Assembly (NCBI RefSeq): GCF_022539665.2
Contig: NC_081338.1
Location: 6,002,446-6,066,445 of the forward strand
Origin: Daphnia carinata
Taxonomy: Eukaryota; Arthropoda; Branchiopoda; Diplostraca; Daphniidae
DNA: 64,000 bases
Reading direction: 5' to 3'
Below, piece after piece: positions 33,729-50,283 of this stretch. A program made the position numbers and the translations under genes. Under the pieces are notes generated by a model. That model was given only the letters and a program-made list of their open reading frames with translations. It did not search any database and had not been told where the DNA came from. How positions within the stretch are numbered: position 1 is the first letter of the stretch; every line of letters begins with the position of its first letter.

Positions 33729-35776
33729 TCAATTAGCGATCAGAATGTCGAGGACAATGTCAATTCAAAAAAAATGCCAACCACATGGAACGTGAACAGC
33801 ATATGCCAAACAACAAAGCAGACGATATTTTAAAGAAAACAGGGCTCTGCTGTCAGATGAGTAAAAAAAGAACTTTGCGCAATTGTCGTTTAGAAAGCAA
33901 ATATTTTTGGTAAAATAAAAATAGTACAGCAAATTTTTGGGTTCAAAGAAAACCCCCCCAAAAATATCGGTTTCTCTTAAGAGATTTATGGCGCATACGA
34001 CTTTTAATGCTCGTAACCTACCGCATTCATTTCAACAAAGAGCACCAGAGACAAATTGGTCTCATACCAAGATGATTGTCGGACATGTTATAAGCTTTAT
34101 CGCAAAACGTATAGGTATTTATATGGAGGTCTTGTAATATTTCACCAAATAGTGGGCGTGACTCGCAGTACTCTTATTCACCAAGGCCAATAGCAGATTA
34201 CGGCGAACTTCGTTGTTGGTCTTAAAGACTAACTTCTTTGAAAACTTCAGCTACGACGTGACGGTTTTTTACAGATCAAATGAAACCCAACTTGTTTGGA
34301 TTGCAGTTAGAAGTTTTTGAAAATTCGGCAGGATTACTCGCTGGGATTTAGACGCCTTCCGGAAATTCATCCCATCATGATGATGAATTTTCCTGTTCGT
34401 GGTATTATAGCGGTTGTCCCATTCCTCTCTAAGCGGTATTTACATTGCTACGGCTTCAAAATAATGCGACGATAGCTGGTGGAATTAGACAAGGCGGAAA
34501 TAGAACGTTAGTTCTTTCATGGCTATGTAACTGGATTGTTCACTAATGAATCCATCAGGGAAATAACACGTTAATAAACCTAGAAATCATTTGAAAATCA
34601 ACTGATTTTAGTTCCAAAAGCAGATGGTCGAAACATTGGTCCAGTTGATAGACTGAAATAAATCCTTTGCGCAGAGTTGTAGAGGATTGCTACCGTTTAC
34701 AGGGGCCATATATTCTCCTACGGAATGCCTCGTCGTCTGGGATATCTGAAATCACATAACTATTCTGAATAAATGGAAGTCGAGTAGCCCAGTTGAGTTC
34801 CTAATAAAAAAAGAAATCGACAAAAAAAGATACTAGAAGTTCCCAGTCATTACCAGGATTCGTCATCAAATTCGAGACATGGATTTTTGTAGCTCCATAT
34901 TTTCCCCTTCGTTGAAGCGTGAAACTTTTGTACGTTTCGGAAAATGTAGCACATACACAAACAAAGTTTACATGAATGCCTAGCAGGATATATGGTACAG
35001 TAAGTTAAAATGTACTTGAAAAAAGAAATTTGGATGAGCGTCCTTACCGATCGATATTAAGTCTTTTATGTCAAGCCCAGCAGCCACAAAAGAGTCGGTT
35101 GAGTGTAGGCTAGTCATGAGCATTGATGCACACTATACAGCTCCACGTTCTGTCACGGTTGGCGAACGTGAATTGATAGGCCCCTCTAGATGGGTTTCCT
35201 GCATCGCTCCTTTTGCAAATCCGAATACAAATTTTTCTCATCAATTCTCCAGCAGGAATGTCGTCAGTGGCGAACACAAAGCCGCGAGGCGCAGTTACCG
35301 GCTGTAACTGATATAAAATCGATCACAACGACATGGTGAAACTGGCCAATGTGTGCTTCTTATTGCCTATCATTATTCGGGGAAAAAAACAAAACAAAAA
35401 CATGCTATATAAATAAAATTGTTGTTTTGTGATTTCTAAAAAATAAAATAATAAAATGATGGGATATAAAAATGGGAGAGGTTGGGTTGCTGAAGGGCAA
35501 GCAGAATATGAATGTTCTCATAGAAGCCAGCACCATATAGTAATCCTTTTAAAGCTAAAAACAAAAAAAAGCACACGAATGGGTCGACAAATACACGACT
35601 GTAGAGCCATACTAACAAGATTAGTTAGAAAAATAACTTGGAAACAATTCGCAATGAGGAAGTATTGGTACGAGTATGTAGACTACAAGGGCCTCAGTAG
35701 CCCGGCACGCCAGCTGGCCGCTCGGACAACCCAAAGAATACCTGGCCGAGTCTGACGCGGTCCATTAACCGCAATC
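33729..35776. other. Intergenic region between TRMT13 and trp
   Basis: Two head-to-head genes share about 2 kb. Short open frames show no family features. The trp promoter and 5-prime UTR should lie near its right edge. No repeat is recognised. Confidence 0.55.
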
Positions 35777-41196
<5,420 letters not shown>

Positions 41197-41599
41197 GCTG
41201 ATTAAATCAAGTCGAATTTTGTAGGTAGATCGGGCCATAATTTAATACTTACGGAGTCTGCCCTTCTTCTTTGCTCTGCCTTATCAGCATCCATCCTGTA
41301 GTTTTCTCCATAAACGACATGTTTATTGCCCGCAAAACACTCTTAATATACATGCAATGACAAGCTCCGAATATTTTTGTTGTTTTTTACTTACACAAAA
41401 GTCGTATATGTGATTAGGGAGTCGTTTAACATTTAGGCGAAGAGATCTTAAAGTTGTCGCTTTGACAACCACATCCACTCGGAAGAAACGTACAAGCATA
41501 AGACTTTATAGCAGACAATTCTGGATGATGAATAATAAACGATATCCAACAGTGAGCAGTCATAATTGTGTGCCGATTTCCATGAGGTATCGTTTCTTG
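41197..41599. other. Gap between trp and CHIC, tail to tail
   Basis: This 403-bp stretch should contain both 3-prime UTRs. No open frame or repeat is notable. Confidence 0.6.
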
Positions 41600-42390
<791 letters not shown>

Positions 42391-42772
42391 TATAAACCTT
42401 TATTCGACTCTAGTTCATTCAATACATTTTAGATCCATGAATCTACATCACAAAAATGCACATTCATCATCATGCTCGATTTAACAGCTGATTCCACCAT
42501 TCAGAACACTTGTACTTTAGCCAGGAAGTCAACAGTTTCATGAATTAGAGAGCTCACGATGTCACGAACTGACTACAATGAAACCGGAGTTGCAGCAACC
42601 TCCGCTCGTGGCGCTGCAGTACTCATTGCAAATTCGCGCTAGAATCGCAGTTCGCTCTTTCCTTACTTTTTGGTGAGCAATTTCCTAGCAGACGCTTGTC
42701 ATTTGCATCTCTTTTTCAGACATTAGCTGACTTGTTCCCGTTACCCAGTTTATTGCAGAACGAGGTAATAAA
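42391..42772. promoter_or_regulatory. Shared upstream region of CHIC (minus) and MIF (plus)
   Basis: Two conserved genes start head to head 382 bp apart, so both promoters must lie here. I see no clear TATA box. The claim rests on layout only. Confidence 0.5.
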
Positions 42773-43203
42773 ATGCCCCATTTGAAGATCACTACAAATG
42801 TTTCAAAAAGCTCAATTCCAAGTAATTTTTTGAAAGAGACTTCCTCGTTAATTTCTAAAATGCTTGGCAAGCCGGAAAGTGTAAGTAACTAACGGTGACA
42901 AAATTTAAAGTTATGGAGTAGAGCAGATAATTGCTGTTTTTATTGCTGTAGTATTGTGTCGTGACAGTTGTTCCCGACCAAATGATGATGTGGGGAGGAG
43001 AAGAAGGTCCATGTGCAATTGCCCATCTCATGAGTATTGGAAAACTTGGACTACAGGAAAACAAAAATTACTCTAAACTGCTGGGTGACCACATTGAGAA
43101 GCATTTAGGTGTAGCTCCTAATCACATGTACATTGAATATCAAGATATCAAAACAGCTGACCTCGGATATGATAATACTACTTTCCATGATATCCTTGGC
43201 TGA
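42773..43203 (+). CDS. MIF: Macrophage migration inhibitory factor (MIF)-family tautomerase
   Basis: Two exons, 42773-42880 and 42952-43203; 119 residues (human MIF 115). It starts MPHLKITTNV, so the catalytic Pro is exposed once Met is removed. Lys33 (Lys32 of the mature protein) is present in GKPES, then VVPDQMMMWGG, GPCAI and the C-terminal strand ADLGYDN. The family catalyses keto-enol tautomerisation and acts as a secreted cytokine without signal peptide, often in innate immunity. The single intron is phase 0, directly after the KPES codons, and the same intron recurs in both MIF-like parts of the next gene. It is the only full, ordinary MIF copy in the cluster. Confidence 0.95.
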
Positions 43204-43703
43204 AATCAATAATTGATCCCTGTCATGTCTGTCTAAAAATATATACATCATATGTGCAGTTCCATTTTTTCTATAGTTTTTTCTGTTTTTTTTTAAATGA
43301 CAATTAAGCTGGTTGAATACAGAAACAATAACAATTCCGTTTGCTGATTAACGAAATGGGTAAGGTGTAGGAAAATTTTAAGCGGGCAATATTAGCAGAC
43401 GAAACTCGGTGTCAATATTGTTGTTGGGTTACTGTCGATTTTGTGGTTCATCTTCTAGTTTACCGGCGAAAACTTCTTACAATAATAGAAATTTTTCAAA
43501 ACACACGATTCTAGGCTTGTTTGTACATAGAACTTCTGGTAATAAATAGAAGCAAGTACAAACCAACAAGTGCAGTGTACCTGACCATTTACATTTACGA
43601 TGTACGCGGTAAACCCTGTTAACCTCATGTCCTCACAAACTTTTTGTTGGCTATAATTCACTTTCCATTTGTCTCTGCAAAAATTTATTTTCAGTGGAAA
43701 GTT
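43204..43703. other. Gap between MIF and the BED-MIF gene
   Basis: 500 bp with no recognised gene. It ends in a good splice acceptor, TTATTTTCAG, at 43694, so either a 5-prime UTR exon or an exon of the upstream MIF gene must splice to the first BED exon. Confidence 0.6.
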
Positions 43704-45049
43704 ATGGCTGAGCATAGTGAAAATGATGATAGCCTCTCTAAAGAGGCTATCAATGAACCTCCAAGAAAAAAAGGAAGGAAAAGCAGGGAAAAAGTGTCAT
43801 GGGTCTGGCAGTATTTTATACAAGAAGGAAATGTTGCTGTGTGTCAGTTTTGCGAAGCTTCTTTATCAATAGCCAGCACTACTACTTTAAAGTACCATCT
43901 AAATCATCTACACAAGGATTTGATAGTTGAAGGAGAACCAAATGTAAATGAATCAAAACCTAAGATACAGGTTACATCAATTCCAAGGTAACATAGGTGG
44001 ATCCCTTGTCTATGAACTTCTCTAAATAACTATGTTTGTAATTTTTTTTACCAGTCAATCACCCCTAAAGAATAATGAAAATGTGACAGCGAACCCAACT
44101 TTTCAAAAAAACTTTTTTAAAGAGACTTCAGCTTTTATATCTAAGATGCTGGGAAAACCCTCAAACGTGAGTTACAACCTAAAGTGTTTTTTTTTTTTAC
44201 AGCTTGCAAGTAAATAATGTTATGTTGACTTTGATTTAGATCCGTATCGTGCACGTAATAGAAGACGAAGAGACTATTAACATTGAGAATCGACGTAAAG
44301 ATAGCCCCAAAAAAGAATTTGTTGGCGCAGTACCGCCAAGAAATAAAGCAAAGAAGCACAGAGAAAAGGTATCATGGGTGTGGCAGTATTTTCGAAAAGA
44401 GGAATCCATGGCCATTTGCCAATTTTGTCAAGCCTCTTTATCATCGGCCAGTACGACTACACTTAGCTACCACCTGAATCACCTTCACAAGGATTCCATA
44501 ACACATGCAACGGTGACTACAGAATCAAGTCGTTCTCAACCAGAAATCGTGCAGCCTGAAACAGAAATATTACTGGTCCCAGAAATCTCTAGGTTATTTA
44601 AATATTACCATTTTAAAAAATGCGTCGAGTTACTCCAACTTGGTTAAATAACAGTATGCCACATCTAAAAATTACCACGAATGTTACGAAGAATGGTATT
44701 CCAGATGATTTTCTGAGCGAAACCTCGGTGCTAGTTTCCAGAATGCTGGACAAACCCGAAAACGTGAGTAGCTATGTAAATATGTTTCTTTCGTAGAAGG
44801 AAAATAACTACATAATACTTAACGTTTTTACTACAGACCTCCATAGTGACGGTTGTTCCAGACCGGATTATGATGTGGGGAGGAGAAAATGGACCTTGTG
44901 CTATTATCCGCCTAAGAGGAGTAGGAAAGCTTGGGGAGGATGACAACACCAACTTAAGGATCCAATTAGGTGAACACCTTGAAAAACACTTGGGTATACC
45001 TCCCAGTCGAATGTTAATCCACAATGATACAAGAACTGCTTATTTCTGA
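43704..45049 (+). CDS. BED zinc finger - MIF fusion protein with two BED/MIF units
   Basis: Five exons: 43704-43987, 44055-44166, 44240-44592, 44655-44763, 44837-45049; 356 residues, all junctions in frame. Residues 28-71 form a BED finger (WVWQYF, Cys47-x2-Cys50, His65-x4-His70). Residues 104-142 are a partial MIF: NVTANPTFQKNFFKETSAF, then ISKMLGKPSN, a phase-0 intron and IRIVHVIEDE. Residues 170-216 form a second BED finger (Cys192, Cys195, His210, His215). Residues 251-356 form a nearly complete MIF, MPHLKITTNV through VVPDRIMMWGG to TAYF. Both MIF parts keep the intron position of the neighbouring MIF gene. BED fingers bind DNA and are typical of hAT transposases and ZBED proteins. The catalytic Pro is internal here and the C-terminus is about 10 residues short, so tautomerase activity is doubtful for the full product. 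The alternative is two adjacent genes misjoined, but the second BED exon carries the MIF strand itself. Confidence 0.85.
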
Positions 45050-45256
45050 ATATTTTCAACTCATTGCACAAGTAATTAAACTACTCCATTTACTTTGTTA
45101 TAAATTTTACTTTGCGTCTAATGCGAATTCAGTTACGAAATCTCAAAATTTCCGCTACGCAATATAAAACACCAACTAAGCTACACCACAACCAGCTACG
45201 CCAGCATTACATTCAAATGTGCTTACTTCACAAGAAAACGTGAAAACTTCAAAAGT

Positions 45257-46898
45257 TTAATCGGCAACACTTTCAAATATTTTGGCAATTTCTAAAGCCG
45301 TTTGGTTCAACCCAACGCTTTGCAGATTTGCAATCATAGAAACTACAATACCTCGAATAGGTTTATCTCCCGGCGTGTCATCAGTACGTGGCAGGACGAG
45401 CAAAACGGAACTAGCTCCAATGGCGCCGCCAGTATGTGAAATGTAGAATTGCCTCGATTTGCAGAAGGGGTAGTTGTTGTGCGACGATATAACGCCCCAA
45501 CCCATTCCATATTGGCCATCTCTATCCCACGCTAAAGATGTATTGGATACTGGTGACCATAGCATTTGGACGGTATCGCGATTTAGGAAGCCGTTGGAAT
45601 TTTGATATGAATAGAGCATGGCATTTCCGAATTTGACCAAATCATCGCTCGTAGATAGAAATCCGCCTCCCGCCCACTTGTATGAATTGTCAACATTTGT
45701 TGCGTTTTCCAATCGCCCTTTCTCGTTCCTAACGTAATATCTATTTGTAGAAAAGTGTGCGGTTATATATAGAAACGGGGTTTATAACTGAAGAGAGTTC
45801 ATTACTTTGCACGGTTGTAGATAATCGGTTTATTCTCGTCCAAATATGTGTTTCTTAACCCCATTTCATGAAAGAATACTTTCATGTATGAAGGGAAAGA
45901 CTTCTTCACGACACTTTCGACCACGGCACTCACTAGGGTCCACCCATGCGTTGTGTACAGAAACTTTACACCTTTACAGTAATTATTACCAGAATATTAT
46001 TAGAATAACAATAAAAGAAGTATTATTACCTGGTTTACTAAAAAGATCGTCATCTTTGAAAAGGGCTAGAGATTTTGATACACTCTCAAAATGGCTGTTG
46101 AGAAGGTACTCTTGATTTTCAAATTCATTATTGTTTTTTGTTTGGGTGTTGGAAATTTTTTCGTTCTGGGGATTTAGATCAACGGTAGTGGACGATACAT
46201 TACTGGGGGCAGGTACTTTTTCATAATGGCGAATACCAGAGAGATGACTGACTAAATGTCTCAATGTAATCTCTGCCTATGAAATAGAGAAAATCATGTA
46301 AGTATAGCAAGCTAAGCAGAGATACTTTAACATTTGACACCTTTTCACCATCAACAAATTTCTCTGGGAAATCAGCTACATATTCTTGAACTGGTTTATC
46401 AAGGGAGAGGCCTCCTTCCTGCCATAATCTAAACAAAGCACAGTTAAAGATATGTCTGGGTAGATGAATATTATCTTACTTGGCAACTACAGCCATGGTC
46501 ATTGACTTGCTAATGCTAGCAATTCGCATTACAGTATTTGTCTGGCAGAGAATATGGTTCTCGACATCAGCATACCCAAATCCTATTGCAAAACAAATTA
46601 CATGATCAATTATAAATGTTTGAGGTAGTACAATATTCACATTCACTGAACCTTTCTGGTAAACTGGAAGTCCATCAACACTCACACTAATAACTAGTCC
46701 AGGAGTTCCAGATTCATTCTTCACCTGCTCACACAACTTATCAGTAGCTTGAATAGCTTTGCTCCATGTAATCTTTTTTGGTTTGGTCGGGCTCTCAATT
46801 TCAATTTGTTTGCTGCTATCTAAGTATATTGTAGTTCCACATGCTGAGGCGGCCAAGGTAGCAGTAACCAATGAAACTTTCAAAATCCGCCTCGCCAT
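45257..46898 (-). CDS. LACTB: Serine beta-lactamase-like protein LACTB
   Basis: Exons in transcript order: 46898-46652, 46582-46480, 46428-46341, 46276-46030, 45971-45806, 45740-45257; 444 residues (human 547). The N-terminus MARRILKVSL plus a hydrophobic stretch fits a mitochondrial import and membrane segment. The penicillin-binding-protein fold motifs are present: SISK with nucleophile Ser105, YTTHGW in place of Y-x-N, and HTGGAIG near the end. LACTB forms filaments in the mitochondrial intermembrane space and affects lipid metabolism. A low-complexity Asn/Glu-rich insert (46080-46180) interrupts the fold, as in other animal LACTB proteins. Stop is 208 bp from that of the BED-MIF gene, tail to tail. 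Confidence 0.95.
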
Positions 46899-47959
46899 TT
46901 TCGTTCTCTTAAGACATTAAATGAATCTATTCAATCCAGGTGTACAAAAGAATAATCAATGTAGCTATTTAAACTTTGGTATCGTATAGCTGTTGTCAAG
47001 GGGAATGATTAACAAAGACAACAATGACGTCTCAAATCTTTCAAAAAATTGTAAACATCCTAAAACGTCATCTACCAAAGTAAAGTGTAACTATGGCAAT
47101 CCCTTATTAGTTTGTTTTAGAGCATTAACTACGAATCTAACCGTTAGATGACCACAAAGGAATAAAGAGAAACACTATTTTTTTTGGGAGGGGGCACTAT
47201 GGTACGATGGCATCTGCGCTGTAGCGTACTAACGCGCTAGCGTTGCATCAAATACTCGGTGTATTTCAAAAACGATTAACTTAATGAGAAAATTAGTAAT
47301 TTTCCCGCAATCAGCATTAATTTTGAGTATATCCTGTGATATACAACCAATTTTGATAAGTGCCGGTTTTTGCAGAAAATTTTTTTAAGCCCGACTCAAG
47401 TCGGGCATTATGCTAGCGCCAGTACGCTACAGCGTTAGCGCGATGCAGCGGAAAAATTCTGGAAGTGTATGAAGAGAATTAATTAGAAATTTGACCGGAA
47501 GATGGCGATAGCAGTAAAACAGAAAAAAAAAAACGATTTTTTTTCTGGTAAAACGGGTTGCCAGGTATACTGCTTGCGCCGATAATTATGCTCAAAAACA
47601 AAACTTCCTTTTCTATTGCCAAATCAACCTCTCCAGAATCCGCATTCCAAAATAAAGCAATATTACAAATTAAATCGCTGTCTTTTTATTTACGTACTAT
47701 ATACCAACGACGAGTAAATATATGTTTTTGGGAGTTGCGCATAATTCAAATTCAAAAATCCGACGAAATAAACTTCGATGTGTGTTATCACCAGCAACAC
47801 TTCACCACTGTTGTATCAAATACTTGGCATCAGCTAACCCATTAACTTTACCACCTTGCGAAGCTAGGTACTAAAAAATTCTAAAAACCGATGATTCTTA
47901 AGCATATCAAAAACAACTTAATACACAACCAACTAACGTTTAAAACAGATCGTTTGGCG
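46899..47959. other. Gap between TBCEL and LACTB with an inverted-repeat element
   Basis: Two minus-strand genes are separated by 1.06 kb. It holds the LACTB promoter and the inverted-repeat element at 47214-47440. The 95-codon open frame at 47558-47845 has no family feature. Confidence 0.6.
47214..47440. mobile_element. Possible MITE with GC-rich inverted ends
   Basis: GCGCTGTAGCGTACTAAC (47216-47233) and the reverse complement of AGTACGCTACAGCG (47421-47434) pair, extended by GCGCTAGC on the inner side at both ends. Between them are a perfect palindrome GAAAATTA-G-TAATTTTC and a hairpin GCCCGACT-CA-AGTCGGGC (47389-47406). I could not define a target-site duplication, so the ends are approximate. 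Confidence 0.5.
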
Positions 47960-49828
47960 TTATCCTAGTTTTTCATCGATCAAAATTTCGTCACCGTCTT
48001 TTACGTTGTAACTGTACAATCGTTTTGCAGAAAAGCGCATGAGCATCGGTTGTTGGTGATCACTATGCCATAACCGGAGTTTCGACGCGGGAAGGCCTAG
48101 TTCAAAGCTAAATTTTTCTGAAAGATTTCAATTTAAATTAAGTTTTTGAAGGAAAATGCCTTTCTTAAATTGTCATACCTCTCAACTCTTTCATAGTCAT
48201 GTACAAAGATAGACTCTTTTCATTCCAGGACTGCTCTCCATATCTGACCCAGACATTTGCTATTTTCGGCGGAGCTAATTTCACTTTCGCAAACGGGGCT
48301 ACATGTCCATGCATGTCCAGCAACTCTTGATACCTTAACGAGTAACGAAGCTTAGTTTTCAAACATTAGTACGCGCATCAGTTTTTAGAAAATTTCAGCA
48401 ACCTCTTGGGTTTCACTTCGGAATCGTGAAATCGACGCAGAAAGTTTCGTTCGGCTTCCTCACGCTCCTTCGCGCTAATATCGCCGCCACCGTTCAAGCG
48501 GCGTAAATTAGGTAAGCGCGCTATTGTCATTTCACGACGCTCGTGTTCCGTCATTCTCTAGATAAGCGAAAATGATGACGATACTTTGTTGACACGCAAA
48601 TTGTCCATAAACTAAAAACCGTATTTTCAAAACTGAGAAAAAACTAACCTGAAAAAGGGGGCAAGACTGCATGCGCAGTTCAGCCAATGATGGCCAATTG
48701 CGAATGTGGTCAATTTCTTCCCAGCAATCGAACATACTGTTATTCAAACTGATAGAGCGTAGGCAGGGGAACAAGACGAAATCAGTGGATTCTTTTCCTA
48801 TTGGATCCGTGCAATCAAGGTCTAGGAACGGGGCACAACACGTACTGGTCTTCCCGTCTCCAGAACAAAAAGATGTGGATAATGACCCCGTACTACTGCT
48901 TAATGATGCCAAAGAACTTCCGGACATTTTTTTGCCCTAGCGTAGATTAAAATACATTAGGATTTGCTAATTTTAATAATCGAATGTTTAGTTAATCAAA
49001 GATCTCATTCGGGATTACAGATCGCACATTTTTATCGGTAATGTTGTTCTTAATGCCTTACTTGTGCTTCTCGAGCTGCAAGAGATGTCCATCGTAAGGT
49101 CCATAGAGGGCAGTCACACAAAACCAGAGAAGTCAGTGACGGAAATTTTGTTGAAATCCAACGTAAGTGATCCCGATTTTCGACTCGATTCCCATCAAAG
49201 TGTAAAGTTTTAATTTTGGGAAATATTTCATTTGTTTCATTTTCTTTCTTTTGATCAGAAATTTCAATCTGGTTAAAGCTTAGATGTAGCTCTTCCAAAC
49301 TTGAATAGAATTCAAATTAAAGCCAATAGTTTTTGTTAGCTAATTAAAACATCATACTTTGGTATGAGACTGAGATATGGAACAAGTACATTCCACTGAA
49401 TCCCAACACGATTTAACACCAGTTTCTTCAGTGAAGGATGTAATATCTGAGGTGTATTTACATTTGCACTTCCTAACATATTATAGCTTAAGTTGAGAAA
49501 GCTTAGCTTAGGAAGGCATCTGATCAGCTTATTTATCTATCAAAAACGGAAAAAATTATCAGTGAATAACTTGAAATTCTTCTACAATTACCTCAGTCCA
49601 CTTAGAAATCTGGTTATGAGCAAGATCTAGCTCATTTACGTCATGGAGGATTGAGCACAAGGACTGTTCATCCCCCACAGAATCAATTTCACAATGATCA
49701 AGAATAAGGGTACTGGGTAGCCTTTTTCTTGGTGACGATTTTCGCACAAACAAAATAAAGCCCGATCCCGAAGTGTCTTCATCGTCATCCGAGTATTTTT
49801 CATTAACTGCTTGCGTAATTGAACGCAT
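47960..49828 (-). CDS. TBCEL: Tubulin-specific chaperone cofactor E-like protein
   Basis: Exons in transcript order: 49828-49592, 49536-49358, 49299-49062, 48936-48649, 48557-48403, 48333-48179, 48117-47960; 469 residues (human 424). It has leucine-rich repeats (VNELDLAHNQISKW, LSFLNLSYN, LEELHLSFNQ, IKTLHFDGN, LRSISLNNS), the cap ARLPNLRRLNG, and a C-terminal ubiquitin-like domain ending VKDGDEILIDE. Like TBCEL, and unlike TBCE, it lacks the N-terminal CAP-Gly domain. TBCEL can destabilise tubulin heterodimers. A Ser-rich insert sits in exon 4 (SSLASLSSSTGSLSTS). Confidence 0.95.
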
Positions 49829-50283
49829 TTTTTTCTCCTAGCAATGATGGCCTGGCTAACCAAAAATGATTCACTAAACAGGATTGCATACAAATTGTGA
49901 TTCTTGTAAATCTGAAAATAACTCTTAAATAACAAAAATCTGTGCCAGGAAAGGCCTAGTTCGGAATTTAATAGGCCAAGGTAGCACTTTTGGCTATAGT
50001 TAGATTGGCTTTGTTATTTGCTGGCACTAGTACTACGATCTTACAACAAAGACAAAAAAAACTAAAACAAGACACCAGCTGACGACAATAATAGTAAACA
50101 GAACCACGATGCAAGATTCGAAATGCCATCTAGCGGTCGTGTTAGAACAGACCAAAAGTCATGGAACTTTACCTTTTATTGTTTTTCTCGTTCATCATAA
50201 CAAAGAAAAAGATCCTTTCTCCGAATTTATAACGCAAACAAGTGCATTACAGGATTTTAAATCAAAGTTCTGATTTCCTCCAA
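49829..50283. other. Gap between SRP72 and TBCEL
   Basis: 455 bp upstream of TBCEL, including a possible splice acceptor just before its start codon. No other feature is seen. Confidence 0.55.

Noticed and set aside
47558-47845. 95-codon open frame in the LACTB-TBCEL gap
   Set aside because: AT-rich, no recognisable domain, no splice context.
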